Positions 18,463-27,551 of a stretch of DNA of 64,000 nucleotides are shown here, piece by piece (within the stretch, counting starts at the first letter, position 1; each line of letters opens with the position of its first letter). The translations under genes and the position numbers were made by a program. A model generated the notes under the pieces. That model ran no database searches. It worked only from the letters and a program-made list of their open reading frames with translations, and was not told where the DNA came from. Origin of the DNA: CADEED01 sp963839685 (GTDB taxonomy: Bacteria > Pseudomonadota > Gammaproteobacteria > Steroidobacterales > Steroidobacteraceae); the NCBI GenBank assembly GCA_963839685.1, contig CAWIVS010000012.1:682001-746000 (forward strand), in the 5' to 3' direction.

Positions 18463-19278
18463 ATGAGTGCCGAGAAAGAAGCCCTCGACGCATACTGGAC
18501 CAACTGGCTGCGCAGCAGCATGCGGATGGGTGTCGACCTGGCCGAGTTGTTAGGCAAGCTGCGCAACGCCGGTTTCACGGACAAGGCCATCGCCGACGGC
18601 TTCGATGCCGTTCGTCCTACGAACGACGCCACCGAGCAGCTGATGTCGCCGCCCCTGGTCCGTCGCAAGCCGCCGAACCTGCGCAAGTTCGACGATCCGC
18701 GGGTCGATATGTACACGCTGGAAGGATTCCTGAGCCGCAGGGAATGCGAACGGCTCATCGCGCTCATCGATCATCACCTGACTCCCTCGACGGTTTCCTT
18801 CGACAACGGCGACAAGTACTTTCGCACCAGTTCATCCTGTTACCTGTCGCACCTGAAGAGCCCGGTGGCGGTCGGCATCGACGACAAGATCTGCCGCACG
18901 CTGGGAATCTGCCCGGAGTACGCCGAAGCCATCCAGGCGCAGCGTTACGACGTGGGCCAGGAGTTCAAGCCGCATTGGGACTATTTCGAACCCGGCACGC
19001 GTGAGTTCCTGCGATTCTGTGGCACTCGAGGTAACCGGACCTGGAGCTTCATGGTGTACCTGAACGAGGGCATGGAGGGCGGTGGCACGCGCTTCACCGA
19101 GCTCAAGCACACGTTCAAGCCGACGCTCGGCATGGCCGTGCTCTGGAACAACCTCAGCCCCGACGGCACGCCCAACAAGGCGACCATGCATTGCGGCGAG
19201 CCGGTCGCCTCCGGGCACAAGGTCATCATCACCAAGTGGTTTCGCTCCATCGGCGACGGCCCGGTGTTCTTCGACTGA
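18463..19278 (+). CDS. 2OG-Fe(II) oxygenase, prolyl 4-hydroxylase-like (copy 1)
   Basis: This is an iron- and 2-oxoglutarate-dependent dioxygenase of the P4Hc type, 271 residues. The double-stranded beta-helix holds the HxD pair in FKPHWDYF (near residue 173), the distal His in ATMHCGEPV and the 2OG-binding Lys in GHKVIITKWFR. An N-terminal helical region contains VDLAELLGKLRNAGFTD. Substrates of bacterial relatives are mostly unknown and may be proline-containing proteins. A close paralogue follows 7 nt downstream in the same strand and order, so the two form a tandem duplication and probably one transcript. Confidence 0.92.
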   Translation: MSAEKEALDAYWTNWLRSSMRMGVDLAELLGKLRNAGFTDKAIADGFDAVRPTNDATEQLMSPPLVRRKPPNLRKFDDPRVDMYTLEGFLSRRECERLIALIDHHLTPSTVSFDNGDKYFRTSSSCYLSHLKSPVAVGIDDKICRTLGICPEYAEAIQAQRYDVGQEFKPHWDYFEPGTREFLRFCGTRGNRTWSFMVYLNEGMEGGGTRFTELKHTFKPTLGMAVLWNNLSPDGTPNKATMHCGEPVASGHKVIITKWFRSIGDGPVFFD

Positions 19279-19285
19279 GTAAGGG

Positions 19286-20104
19286 ATGAACCAGGAGCGG
19301 CAGGTCGAAAAGACTGAACTGGCACGCCTGCATCGCGAGATGCGGCTCGCCTGCGACATGTCCGGATCAGTCGAGCGGCTGCGCAAGCTTGGCTATTCCG
19401 ATCGCGCCATCGTCGTGGCTTTCGAAACCGTGCGCCCGCGCGGCAACGCGCTGGAACCCGGCGCAATCCACGCACCCCCGCTCATACGAAGCAAGCCCGC
19501 CCACCTGCGCAGAATCGACTGCGACAAGCTGGAGCTGTACACACTCGAAAACTTCCTGAGTCATGGTGAATGTGAGCGCATCGTCGCGCTCATCGGGCAT
19601 CACCTGCACCCGTCCAAGCTCACCTACGTTCCCGCCGACAAGTCCTTTCGCACCAGCCAGACCGCCGAGCTGTGTCACCTGCGCAGCCCGGTGGCGATCA
19701 ACCTCGACGCGAAGATCTGCAAGACACTGGGCATACGTGCCGAATATTCCGAGGGCATCCAGGCGCAGCGTTATGACGTCGGCCAGCAGTTCAAGCCGCA
19801 CTGGGATTATTTCCCGCCCGGCACCAATCACTTCAACCGTCTCGCGGGCGTGCGCGGCAATCGCACCTGGACCTTCATGGTCTATCTGAACGAGGGCATG
19901 TTAGGAGGCGGCACGCGCTTCACGGAGCTCGGCCTGACCTTTCAGCCGAAGACCGGCATGGCGCTGCTCTGGAACAACCTCAACGCGGATGGCTCACCGA
20001 ATCCAGCCACGATGCATTGTGGCGAGCCGGTCATCAAGGGTCACAAGATCATCATCACCAAGTGGTTTCGGGTGCATGGCGACGGACCCGTGTTCTACGA
20101 ATAG
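19286..20104 (+). CDS. 2OG-Fe(II) oxygenase, prolyl 4-hydroxylase-like (copy 2)
   Basis: This is the second member of the tandem pair, 272 residues, colinear with copy 1 over its whole length. They share IQAQRYDVGQ, FKPHWDYF, MVYLNEGM, GGGTRFTEL and TMHCGEPV. All iron and 2OG ligands are kept (HWD, MHCGEP, GHKIIITKW). Divergence lies mainly in the N-terminal 60 residues and in the segment before the HxD motif, which suggests different substrates rather than a redundant copy. The start at 19286 lies directly after AAGGG, closer than an ideal ribosome-binding site, so translation may depend on coupling with copy 1. Confidence 0.92.
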   Translation: MNQERQVEKTELARLHREMRLACDMSGSVERLRKLGYSDRAIVVAFETVRPRGNALEPGAIHAPPLIRSKPAHLRRIDCDKLELYTLENFLSHGECERIVALIGHHLHPSKLTYVPADKSFRTSQTAELCHLRSPVAINLDAKICKTLGIRAEYSEGIQAQRYDVGQQFKPHWDYFPPGTNHFNRLAGVRGNRTWTFMVYLNEGMLGGGTRFTELGLTFQPKTGMALLWNNLNADGSPNPATMHCGEPVIKGHKIIITKWFRVHGDGPVFYE

Positions 20105-20111
20105 TACGGGC

Positions 20112-20927
20112 TTACTTCCTGCGATAGAGCCAGATGGTCACCGGCGCGAGCAGAATGCTCAGCGCGACCGGGGCCACCAGTGCCAGCCCGAGCTGCTGCA
20201 CGCTCCAGCCGCCACTCATGAGTCCGCGCATCGCGGTGGTCATGAGGGAGACCGGGTTGACTTCAACGAACACCCGCAGCCAGTTCGGCATGGTTTGCGG
20301 ATCGACCATGATGTTCGAGGCGAACACCAGTGGAAACAGGAAGCTGAAGCCAAGCGTCATCACGGTCATCGGCGTACGCACCAGCAGGCCAAGCACGATG
20401 AAAACCCAGCCCATGCCAAAACCGATGGTGATGAGCAGTGCGAACGACGCAAGCACGCCGAGGATGCCCGCCTCCGGCCGGTAGCCGAGCAACAGGCCGA
20501 TGCTGAGGATGATGGAGGCGGCGATGAGATGCCGCAGCACATCTCCGACCATGAGTCCGGCGAACGGCGCCAACGACCAGATCGGCAGGGAGCGGAACCG
20601 ATCGAACAGTCCCTTGTCGAGATCGGTAGATAGTCCCATGCCCGAATACACGGCGTTGAACACCACGGTCTGCACCAGGATCCCGGGCAGGAAGAACTGC
20701 AGATAGGCGCTCACCGACCCCGCCAGCGCACCGCCGAACACGAAGGTGAACAGCAGCGTGAACATGATGGGTGTCATCACGAGGTCGAACAGCTGCTCCG
20801 GCAGGTGCTTGAACTTGAGCACCGCGCGCCAGCCGAAGACCAGCGCATTGGACAGCGCCGAAGGTGCGGGAGGTCGCGCCACGGTTTCGAGCACCGGCGA
20901 TGCGATGCTGTGTGCACGATCGTTCAC
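20112..20927 (-). CDS. ABC-2 type transporter permease, DrrB-like
   Basis: This 271-residue integral membrane protein has six predicted hydrophobic helices. ABC-2 motifs include FDLVMTPIMFTLLFTFVFGG, GMGLSTDLDKGLFDRFRSLP and FGMGWVFIVLGLLV. With the ATPase gene that precedes and overlaps it by 4 nt it forms a DrrAB-type exporter. In actinobacteria such systems export daunorubicin-like drugs; in proteobacteria the substrates are unknown. It converges on the oxygenase pair with a 7-nt gap. Confidence 0.92.
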   Translation of the reverse strand: MNDRAHSIASPVLETVARPPAPSALSNALVFGWRAVLKFKHLPEQLFDLVMTPIMFTLLFTFVFGGALAGSVSAYLQFFLPGILVQTVVFNAVYSGMGLSTDLDKGLFDRFRSLPIWSLAPFAGLMVGDVLRHLIAASIILSIGLLLGYRPEAGILGVLASFALLITIGFGMGWVFIVLGLLVRTPMTVMTLGFSFLFPLVFASNIMVDPQTMPNWLRVFVEVNPVSLMTTAMRGLMSGGWSVQQLGLALVAPVALSILLAPVTIWLYRRK

Positions 20928-21877
20928 TTGCGCCCTCCGCCGGTGAGCGAGAAGAACACCTCGTCGAGGCTGGGACTGCCCATGGAGAAATCCGCGAGCT
21001 CGATTCCCGCATCGATCAGCGCGCCGATGGCGGCGTTAGCATCCCGCGGTGAGCGGGCGACAATGGCCAGCGTCGCGCCTTCGGTGCCGCGCTGAACGCT
21101 GGAACCCAGCCGCGCTTCGAGCAGCTGCGCCGCCTCTTCGAGTCGGTCGGCATCGGCCAGCGCCACGTGCAGAAATCCCGAGCCGGTGGCGACCTTCAAT
21201 TCGCGGCTGGTGCCCTCCGCGATCTTCTTGCCATGATCGATGACGGCGATCCGTGCCGCGAGCTGGTCCGCCTCGTCCATGTACTGCGTGGTCAGCAGGA
21301 TGGTGACGCCGGAGCCGGCGAGCGCGCGGATCATGCGCCACACGCTCTTGCGGGCAACTGGATCGAGCCCGGTCGTCGGCTCATCCAGGAACAAAACGCT
21401 CGGCGTGACGATGAGTGACGCCGCGATGTCCAGGCGCCGGCGCATGCCGCCCGAATATTCCTTGACCTGCTTTGTCGCCGCGTCCGACAAATCGAAGGCC
21501 GCGAGCAATTGATCGGCGCGTTCGCGCGCGTTGCGCCCGCGAAATCCCCACAGCCGTGCCAGCAATACCAGGTTCTCGCGACCGGTGAGGTCTTCGTCGA
21601 GCGAGGCGAACTGCCCGGTCATGGCTATCTCGGCGCGGACTTGCTGCGGCGCCTGCACCAGATCATGGCCCATGATGCTGGCGCTGCCGTCATCAGGACG
21701 CGCCAGCGTCGCCAGCATGCGCATCAGTGTGGTCTTGCCGGCACCGTTCGGACCGAGAATCGCGAATATCATGCCCCGCGGCACCTCGAGATCGATGCTG
21801 TCCACGGCGCGCAAATCACCGAAGCGCTTGACGAGTCCGCGTGCTTGAATGGCTGGAGTTCGTGATGAGTTGTGCAT
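20924..21877 (-). CDS. ABC transporter ATP-binding protein, DrrA-like
   Basis: The nucleotide-binding domain has Walker A GPNGAGKTT (about residue 40), signature YSGGMRRRLDIA, Walker B LFLDEPTTGLDP and the H-loop-like TTQYMDEADQLA. A C-terminal DrrA-specific region follows, ending SLDEVFFSLTGGG. Length is 317 residues from ATG 21875-21877. A GTG at 21904 would add nine residues; neither start has a strong ribosome-binding site. It is the first gene of a two-gene exporter operon. Confidence 0.93.
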   Translation of the reverse strand: MHNSSRTPAIQARGLVKRFGDLRAVDSIDLEVPRGMIFAILGPNGAGKTTLMRMLATLARPDDGSASIMGHDLVQAPQQVRAEIAMTGQFASLDEDLTGRENLVLLARLWGFRGRNARERADQLLAAFDLSDAATKQVKEYSGGMRRRLDIAASLIVTPSVLFLDEPTTGLDPVARKSVWRMIRALAGSGVTILLTTQYMDEADQLAARIAVIDHGKKIAEGTSRELKVATGSGFLHVALADADRLEEAAQLLEARLGSSVQRGTEGATLAIVARSPRDANAAIGALIDAGIELADFSMGSPSLDEVFFSLTGGGRK

Positions 21878-22243
21878 GTGAGCGTGCTTGGAGATTCTAA
21901 CCACGAAGGAAGTTCCGCGACGTCCCCAATGGCCGCCCGATACGCCCCGATGGTAGCTAGAGGTAATGCCGCGTGAGTCGGCCGCTGCGCGTGACGCTGC
22001 GCGAATCGCCGGGGGACATAACGGCCGCGCTCAGGCTGCATGAGTCCAGGCGCCGGCCACACCTCGACGGCTACGCTCGCATCAGCCGGTTCTGGTCACG
22101 GCTGGATCACGCCGGCCTGGCGCCATTGCGACGTGGAGTGTTCCTGGCACTAGCCAATGGTTACCCGGCCATGCGCCGCCGCCTGCTCGAGCACGTCTGT
22201 GGCTACGCCCATGTGACGACGGCGAGTCACTGACTGCGAGACT
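21878..22243. other. Intergenic region with gene remnant
   Basis: These 366 bp separate the exporter operon from the DsbA-like gene. The first 95 bp should hold the promoter of the exporter genes, though no convincing -35/-10 pair was found. The rest is occupied by the short plus-strand frame described separately as an oxidoreductase remnant. Confidence 0.5.
21973..22233 (+). pseudogene. Remnant resembling the C-terminus of an FAD-dependent monooxygenase
   Basis: The 86-codon frame (GTG start) contains ALRLHESRRRPHLDGYARIS, then APLRRGVFLALANGYPAMRR. This matches the usual C-terminal pattern of UbiH/PHBH-type flavoprotein monooxygenases (xYExxRRPHL, then an LR...LAxxxPxxRR tail). The FAD-binding N-terminus and all GxGxxG motifs are missing. 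A stop codon lies in frame just upstream. It is therefore probably a truncated relic rather than a working gene. Identification is by pattern only. Confidence 0.4.
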
Positions 22244-22978
22244 TCAGGGCGCCTGCGGCCGGGTCTGCTGCGTACGTTGGACCTCGGCGGCCACCACATC
22301 CAGCAACTGCTGTGGACTCAATGATGGCAGTGGCTTGCCATTGAGGAAGAACATCGGCGTGTGGTCCACCTTCAGCGCCGCGAGATCCTCGGCCTCCTGG
22401 CGCATCAATCCATCGACAGAAGCGGTGTTCGCATCCTTGCGCGCCTTTGACAGATTCACCCCGCTGTCGGCGGCGATCTGCCAGGCCTGTGCCGGGTTCG
22501 GCGCGGCGTGTGCCGCCCACTCCTCCTGGCGATCGAAGAGCGCGGTCAACGTCTCGTCAAGTTTCCCTTGCCGGCGTGCGGCATCGAGCACGCGGATGGC
22601 CTCATTCGAGCCGGCATGAAAGGAGGCGTAACGCACCACTACGCGCACCTCATCCGGGTGCACGAACAGGATCTGCTTCACCACCGGGGCGAATGTGCGA
22701 CAGGCCTCGCAAGCCGGATCGAGGACCTCGACAATGGTCACAGGAGCATCGGCGCGCCCGAGCACGGGTGAATGGAAACGTACCAGGTGCGCCGCGACGT
22801 CGGGCGCGAGCGGCGCAATCTCGGCAGGGGTCGGTGGCGGCGCTGGTGCCGGCGACACCGCTTCGGCGGGCGCGGCGGCAGAGGCAGCGGTGGGCGCGGC
22901 GGCCTCATCGCCAGAACGCGAGCAGGCACACGCGGTCGCGACAAACAGCCCGATCAGCAGGTAACGCATCGTTTTCAT
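22244..22978 (-). CDS. DsbA-family thioredoxin-like lipoprotein
   Basis: This is a periplasmic thiol-disulfide protein, 244 residues from ATG 22976-22978. The N-terminus MKTMRYLLIGLFVATACAC carries a lipoprotein-type signal with a Cys after ATA, followed by a long Ala/Pro-rich tether (residues 25-65). The thioredoxin domain shows VLGRADAPVTIVEVLDPACE and an active-site CEAC (CxxC), then the cis-Pro in VDHTPMFFLNG. The architecture resembles DsbG/DsbA-type oxidoreductases (thioredoxin_4 family). The SnoaL-like gene lies 4 nt upstream in the same strand, so the two are likely co-transcribed. Confidence 0.88.
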   Translation of the reverse strand: MKTMRYLLIGLFVATACACSRSGDEAAAPTAASAAAPAEAVSPAPAPPPTPAEIAPLAPDVAAHLVRFHSPVLGRADAPVTIVEVLDPACEACRTFAPVVKQILFVHPDEVRVVVRYASFHAGSNEAIRVLDAARRQGKLDETLTALFDRQEEWAAHAAPNPAQAWQIAADSGVNLSKARKDANTASVDGLMRQEAEDLAALKVDHTPMFFLNGKPLPSLSPQQLLDVVAAEVQRTQQTRPQAP

Positions 22979-22982
22979 CAGG

Positions 22983-23429
22983 TCATTCCGTCTTGAGGTG
23001 CCACCACTCGCGCAGTGATTTGCACTGGCCGGCGGCATCGAACTCGAGCACGAATACACCGTCCAGCGCCAGCGTCGCGCCGGTCGACGCGACGCGCAAT
23101 GTCGCCTTCCAGTGCGCCACGCCCGTGTTGCCGGTGACGGCGATCACCTGCGATTCAAATTTCACGTCACGCTGGTCCGCGGTGACGGTGCGCCAGTATT
23201 CCTCGATGGCCGCGCGGCCCTGCTTCGGCGCGTCGAATGGCATTTCGTGGTAGCTGGCGTCGGCCACGAACAGCTTGCCCGCGGCGGCGGAATCGCGGGC
23301 TTCCCAGGCCGCGCCGTAACGCTGCAGCCACGATTCGAGCGCGGTCGTCGTGAGCGCCTTCGCGTGGGCGGTTGATATGAACACGGACAGAAGTCCCGCG
23401 ATGAGCAGCGGGGCAATGCGTCGATTCAT
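22983..23429 (-). CDS. Secreted SnoaL/DUF4440-like (NTF2-fold) protein
   Basis: This 148-residue protein has a Sec signal peptide (MNRRIAPLLIAGLLSVFISTAHA) and one NTF2-fold domain. It shows WLQRYGAAWEARDSAAAGKLF and ADASYHEMPFDAPKQGRAAI, typical of SnoaL/DUF4440 proteins. Catalytic function is not deducible; many are ligand-binding or orphan enzymes. The start at 23429 is supported by AGGAAGTG upstream. It precedes the DsbA-like gene by 4 nt. Confidence 0.85.
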   Translation of the reverse strand: MNRRIAPLLIAGLLSVFISTAHAKALTTTALESWLQRYGAAWEARDSAAAGKLFVADASYHEMPFDAPKQGRAAIEEYWRTVTADQRDVKFESQVIAVTGNTGVAHWKATLRVASTGATLALDGVFVLEFDAAGQCKSLREWWHLKTE

Positions 23430-23512
23430 CGTGTCACTTCCTGCGCAAATGATGGCGGGGGAGCATACGCAAGACGCGCAGGATCGGCCATCCAGTCGCA
23501 AGGCACCGGGGA

Positions 23513-25000
23513 TCAGGGCTCTCCCGCATGCCATGCACGCAGGTTCAGGAACTCGCGGCGCGTGCGCGGGCCGTAGGTGACAAACGAGGGATTTGGCCGC
23601 TCGGCATATTCGGCCCGAGCCTGCGCGACCTGGTCGCGAGCCGTGTAGATCTTGAGCTCATCGGCCGCCAGCTGATACGGCCTGGTGGCATTGAGCCCGA
23701 AGACCTTGGCCCGCAACTGCGGTGTGAGCTTCGGATAGCCGTATTTGTCGCGTAGTGAATCCGAGATCTGGAACGTGCGGAGGGCCTGGATCTGATCCTG
23801 CGGCGAGCCGTACCAGATCGAGTCCGTCCCCCACAGCACGTTGTCTTCACCGATGTACTTGAAGAGCTTGCCCATGGCATGCGCCGCGGAGTCCGGATCG
23901 CGCATCGATAGAAAGCGCCAGGTGGATCCGAGCTCCGCGTACACGTTGCTGTTAGGCCTGACACCGCTGGCCTGCACCGAGGTGACCAGCGCATCGATGC
24001 CATCGCTTCGTTGCGGGTCGTATGCGCCCTCGGGTTTGCTCGACACGAACCCGGAGTGATAGATGAGAAAATTCATGTCCGGAAACTGCTTTGCGACCGG
24101 GCCGATGTCGCGGCAGGTCGAGTGCTCGTAACTCTTTGGGCCGAAATCCAGCCCCTTGTGGATGCAGATGTTGCGCACGCCCAGCTTGCGGGCTTTTTCC
24201 ACGAACGCCACGCCGGCGTCGTCCGTCATCCAGAATCCAGTGCCACTCGGCCCCCACTGCGTGTAAGTCTTGAAGGCCACCACGCCAAACTTGGTGAGAC
24301 GCTCCATGTCCTCCACGTCGCCCGGCTGGTTGGGATTCACGCGGCCATGGAGCAGCAATCGCTTCGAGCCTTGCATCTTTGCGACGATGTCGCGCGTTGC
24401 GGTGGCTTCCTCGATGGTGAGTGGCTCTTCCTCACGCTTCGATGGCACGAAACTCAGCACCATCAGGTCCGTATCGGAGTCGAGGAACACGTCCTTGAGG
24501 AACTCATCGGGACCGATGCAGTTCAGGTAAGCGCGCTCGCCCTCACCCTTCGCGAGATCACACTGCGTGTTGGGCATCTGCAATGGCTTTGCGCCTGGCG
24601 GCAGACGTTTCGTCCAGGCGCCGGTCGGATTCACGAAGTGACCCTGCACATCGAAGATGAATTCTTTTTTGCCGAGCTCGGCGGCGGCGAGTTGCCCATC
24701 CAGCTTCGCATCATTGGCAATCTCGAAGAATCCGCCGTGGCGGCCGGCGCGCGCGTGCGCGGCGTTGAATGCCAGCAGCGTGGAAGCCGTACCGCACAGC
24801 GAGGTGAGAAACGCGCGGCGCGAACGGCCCAGCTTGCGCGCCAGCTCGGCGGCCCATTCACGTGCAAGATGGTTTGCGTGGTGCAAAGACTCGTCCAACG
24901 GAACCGGCGCGAACTCGCCGTTTGTCGTGGTGTCGAGCTTGACCGGAAGACGCTGGCCGTCCGGATCGAGATCCCGCATTTCAGGAATGAGGCTGGACAT
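23513..25000 (-). CDS. Amidohydrolase-family (TIM-barrel) protein with internal Tat signal
   Basis: This 495-residue protein of the amidohydrolase-2 type has VQGHFVNPTG, ICIHKGLDFG, FLIYHSGF and VLWGTDSIWYG. The last carries the conserved Asp of the metal site. Before this, a 57-residue N-terminal extension leads to a twin-arginine motif SRRAFLTSLCG and a hydrophobic stretch, giving an unusually long n-region. The start is nevertheless supported by GGAGG 8 nt upstream of ATG 24998-25000. The first metal ligands normally come as HxH; here only QGH is visible, so the metal centre may be atypical. The substrate is unknown. Confidence 0.85.
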   Translation of the reverse strand: MSSLIPEMRDLDPDGQRLPVKLDTTTNGEFAPVPLDESLHHANHLAREWAAELARKLGRSRRAFLTSLCGTASTLLAFNAAHARAGRHGGFFEIANDAKLDGQLAAAELGKKEFIFDVQGHFVNPTGAWTKRLPPGAKPLQMPNTQCDLAKGEGERAYLNCIGPDEFLKDVFLDSDTDLMVLSFVPSKREEEPLTIEEATATRDIVAKMQGSKRLLLHGRVNPNQPGDVEDMERLTKFGVVAFKTYTQWGPSGTGFWMTDDAGVAFVEKARKLGVRNICIHKGLDFGPKSYEHSTCRDIGPVAKQFPDMNFLIYHSGFVSSKPEGAYDPQRSDGIDALVTSVQASGVRPNSNVYAELGSTWRFLSMRDPDSAAHAMGKLFKYIGEDNVLWGTDSIWYGSPQDQIQALRTFQISDSLRDKYGYPKLTPQLRAKVFGLNATRPYQLAADELKIYTARDQVAQARAEYAERPNPSFVTYGPRTRREFLNLRAWHAGEP

Positions 25001-25114
25001 TGTTCGACCCTCCGCGAGTGAACCGCAGGCAGTGTGCCATCACGCGGTTATCGCCGTGAATGCGTGTGTGCCGCGCGCGGTACCGTCCTACGGCTGCGGC
25101 TCCTGCGGGATGCG

Positions 25115-25948
25115 TCAGATCATTTCGAGCGCACGCGGCCTGGTCGGCGGCGGGAACGCACGATCGATCTCTTCGAGATCCCGCGCCAAAAGCCTGATCT
25201 CGCGCGCAGCGGCGTTTTCCCGTACGTGCCCGGGCGAGCTGGCGCGGGGAATGGCTACCACGCCGTCCTGGCGTATGACCCACGCCAGCGCGATCTGCGC
25301 CGGCGTCGCGTGGTGACGCACCGCGATTTCTTTCAGCGTTGCATCCTCGAGGATGCGACCCTGCTCGATGGGCGTGTAGGCCATGACGTTCAACCCGACC
25401 TTGCGCGCCGAAGGCAGCAGGTCGTACTCGATGCCGCGCCGCGAGACGTTGTACAGCACCTGGTCGCTCGCGACCTGGTCGCCGCCCGGCAGGCGCGCGA
25501 GTGCCCGCAGGTCGGACACATTGAAATTGCTGACACCCCAATGGCGAATCTTTCCTGCCTTCACAAGCTCGCCGAAAGTGTCGACGACCGCCGCAAGATT
25601 TTCATTCTGCCGCCAATGCAGCAGGTACAGATCGACTTGCTCGACGCGCATCCTGCGCAGGCTGCGCTCACAGGATGTGACTATCTTCTTCTTGCTGGTG
25701 GCGTTACCCGGCAGGATTTTCGTGACGATGAAGACCTGGTCGCGGCGTCCGGCGATCGCATCGCCCACGAGTTCTTCGGCGGCGCCGTTGCCGTACATCT
25801 CGGCGGTGTCGATCAGCGTCATACCCAGGTCTATGCCAAGTTGCAGCGCCGCGATTTCCTGGCCGCGGCGATCAGGCCGATCGCCCAACTGCCAGGTTCC
25901 CTGCCCCAGGACTGGGATCGAGACGCTGGAAAGACTCGTGGTGCGCAT
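25115..25948 (-). CDS. Aldo/keto reductase
   Basis: This is an NADPH-dependent oxidoreductase with a TIM barrel, 277 residues. The catalytic tetrad is visible: Asp and Tyr in LIDTAEMYGNG, Lys in VFIVTKILPG and His in YLLHWR. Cofactor-site motifs WGVSNFN and AIPRASSPGHVRENAAA are also present. The start at 25948 (MRTTSLSS) begins the conserved domain. A TTG at 25984 with GAAGGGA immediately before it would add 12 residues. Substrate is not deducible. It lies immediately downstream of the sulfotransferase gene on the same strand. Confidence 0.92.
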   Translation of the reverse strand: MRTTSLSSVSIPVLGQGTWQLGDRPDRRGQEIAALQLGIDLGMTLIDTAEMYGNGAAEELVGDAIAGRRDQVFIVTKILPGNATSKKKIVTSCERSLRRMRVEQVDLYLLHWRQNENLAAVVDTFGELVKAGKIRHWGVSNFNVSDLRALARLPGGDQVASDQVLYNVSRRGIEYDLLPSARKVGLNVMAYTPIEQGRILEDATLKEIAVRHHATPAQIALAWVIRQDGVVAIPRASSPGHVRENAAAREIRLLARDLEEIDRAFPPPTRPRALEMI

Positions 25949-25990
25949 GCCGGCGAAGTTGCGCCGGACTGATGCCGCGCGCAATCCCTT

Positions 25991-27448
25991 CTACGAGCCG
26001 TAGGCGTCGCGGAAGGGCTGCAGATGCACGCGGTATTTCTCCGCGGCGCCGACGCTGGTCGTACTGATCGGTTCCCGGACCTGCGCGACGCTGGCCGTCT
26101 GCACGGCGCGCTTCTGCAGATGAGGTGTGAAAGTGGCGCTCTCCGGATCGAGGCCGACATGCGCGAGGATCCGGGTGATCCAGGCTTGCGGTTCGGTGGC
26201 CAGTGCCTCATAGGGCACGGTGAGAATGCGCTCGGGGAACACACGGCTCCAATGCGCGTGCAAGGCGTCTTCAAGCCGGAAGTGCCAGCCGATGTCGGCG
26301 AGCGAGCAGGACCAGGGAATCGTCCCCGTGCCGAACCAGGTGCGGAAACAGGAGATCGCCGTGTCATCCGGATTCCTGCGCATCCAGATCACCCTCGTCC
26401 TGGGCAGCGAGTGCAGGATGAAGCCCAGAAAACGCGAATGATTCAGCGTCTTGTCGACGATGCGTCCCTGGCCTCCAAAACGCTGTCCGAGCATCGCCAG
26501 GTAGTCGCGCCCGATCTCACCCCACGCATCTGCACCGGCCGAGCGTCTTTCGTAGTCGAGACCTCCCAGCAGGGAGAAATCGCCCGCGGGAATGAGCGCG
26601 CTGCAGAAGAGATTCACTTCCTCGCCGTCCGCGACGGCGGAATGGCTGGCCAGGATCTGTTCGACGAGCGTGGTGCCGGAGCGCGGCACGCCGGTGACGA
26701 AAATCGTGCGTTCACTGTCGCATCCCGAGGGCGTCAGTCGCTCGAGGTTCTGAGGCGTAAAGTCGCGGATCACGTCGCGCACGAAGCGCTCCATTGCCGG
26801 TGCATCGAAAGGCACCCGTGACCTCGCAGCAGCCTCGCTCCAGGCCGCGAATGCACGGTCATAGTCGCCACAGTCATGGCGGGCCTTGCCGAGCGCATAC
26901 AGGAATGGCGCCTGCGAGTCCGCCGGCGCACGCCGGATCGCCGGCGCCAAAGCTTCCATGCGCGCCAGGTCCGGATCGTCGGGCGCGAACTTGTGCGCCA
27001 TTGCCAGTGCGTGCCAGTAGTGCCCCATCTGCGGCGCCTCGCCAATCGTCCGCCGCGCCAGCTCCGCGGCCTGCGCGAAATCGCCCAGGCGCGCCGCCAC
27101 CGTTCCGCGCAGGTACAACAAGGCGGGATGCTGCTGGACCGCCGCCGGCAGCAGGTCGGCCTCGCGCAGGCACGCCTCGATGCGACCGCGCGCGGCGAGC
27201 GCGTTGCAGTAATGCAGTGCGCGATCCAGCGTGCGCGGCTCGGTCAGCGCGTAGCGCCGCGCCGCCTCGAGACCGAAGTTGATCTCGCCGATCCGGTTGG
27301 CGACTGCCTCGACGTTGCCCCAATGATCCCCGGAGGGCGGACCTTCCTTCAATTCTTCGGCGATGAGCGTCGCGACCCTGCGGCGGTCGAAGCGTTGGAG
27401 CGCATCAATGACCTGGCGAAGTCTTGGCGGCGGTGGCGCGGATGGCAA
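25991..27448 (-). CDS. TPR-containing sulfotransferase family protein
   Basis: The C-terminal half is a PAPS-dependent sulfotransferase domain. The 5'-phosphosulfate loop is FVTGVPRSGTTLVEQIL, and the 3'-phosphate region is IWMRRNPDDTAISCFRTWF. The N-terminal half carries several TPR-like helical pairs (for example ALLYLRGTVAARLGDFAQAA) likely to bind a protein or glycan partner. The start is uncertain. The frame is open to 27634 but would overlap the divergent DUF885 gene. An ATG at 27553 overlaps the start codon of that gene, so I list the TTG at 27448, just before the first TPR helix. The acceptor substrate is unknown. Confidence 0.87.
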   Translation of the reverse strand: MPSAPPPPRLRQVIDALQRFDRRRVATLIAEELKEGPPSGDHWGNVEAVANRIGEINFGLEAARRYALTEPRTLDRALHYCNALAARGRIEACLREADLLPAAVQQHPALLYLRGTVAARLGDFAQAAELARRTIGEAPQMGHYWHALAMAHKFAPDDPDLARMEALAPAIRRAPADSQAPFLYALGKARHDCGDYDRAFAAWSEAAARSRVPFDAPAMERFVRDVIRDFTPQNLERLTPSGCDSERTIFVTGVPRSGTTLVEQILASHSAVADGEEVNLFCSALIPAGDFSLLGGLDYERRSAGADAWGEIGRDYLAMLGQRFGGQGRIVDKTLNHSRFLGFILHSLPRTRVIWMRRNPDDTAISCFRTWFGTGTIPWSCSLADIGWHFRLEDALHAHWSRVFPERILTVPYEALATEPQAWITRILAHVGLDPESATFTPHLQKRAVQTASVAQVREPISTTSVGAAEKYRVHLQPFRDAYGS

Positions 27449-27551
27449 AGTTCTTGCGGCTCCAGAAAACGGCGGAAGTCCCGGGTGACTGCGTGGAGAT
27501 AGTAAACGAAGCCGCTGGCACCGCGAGTCGCTCCGGATATCATCCGGCGCC

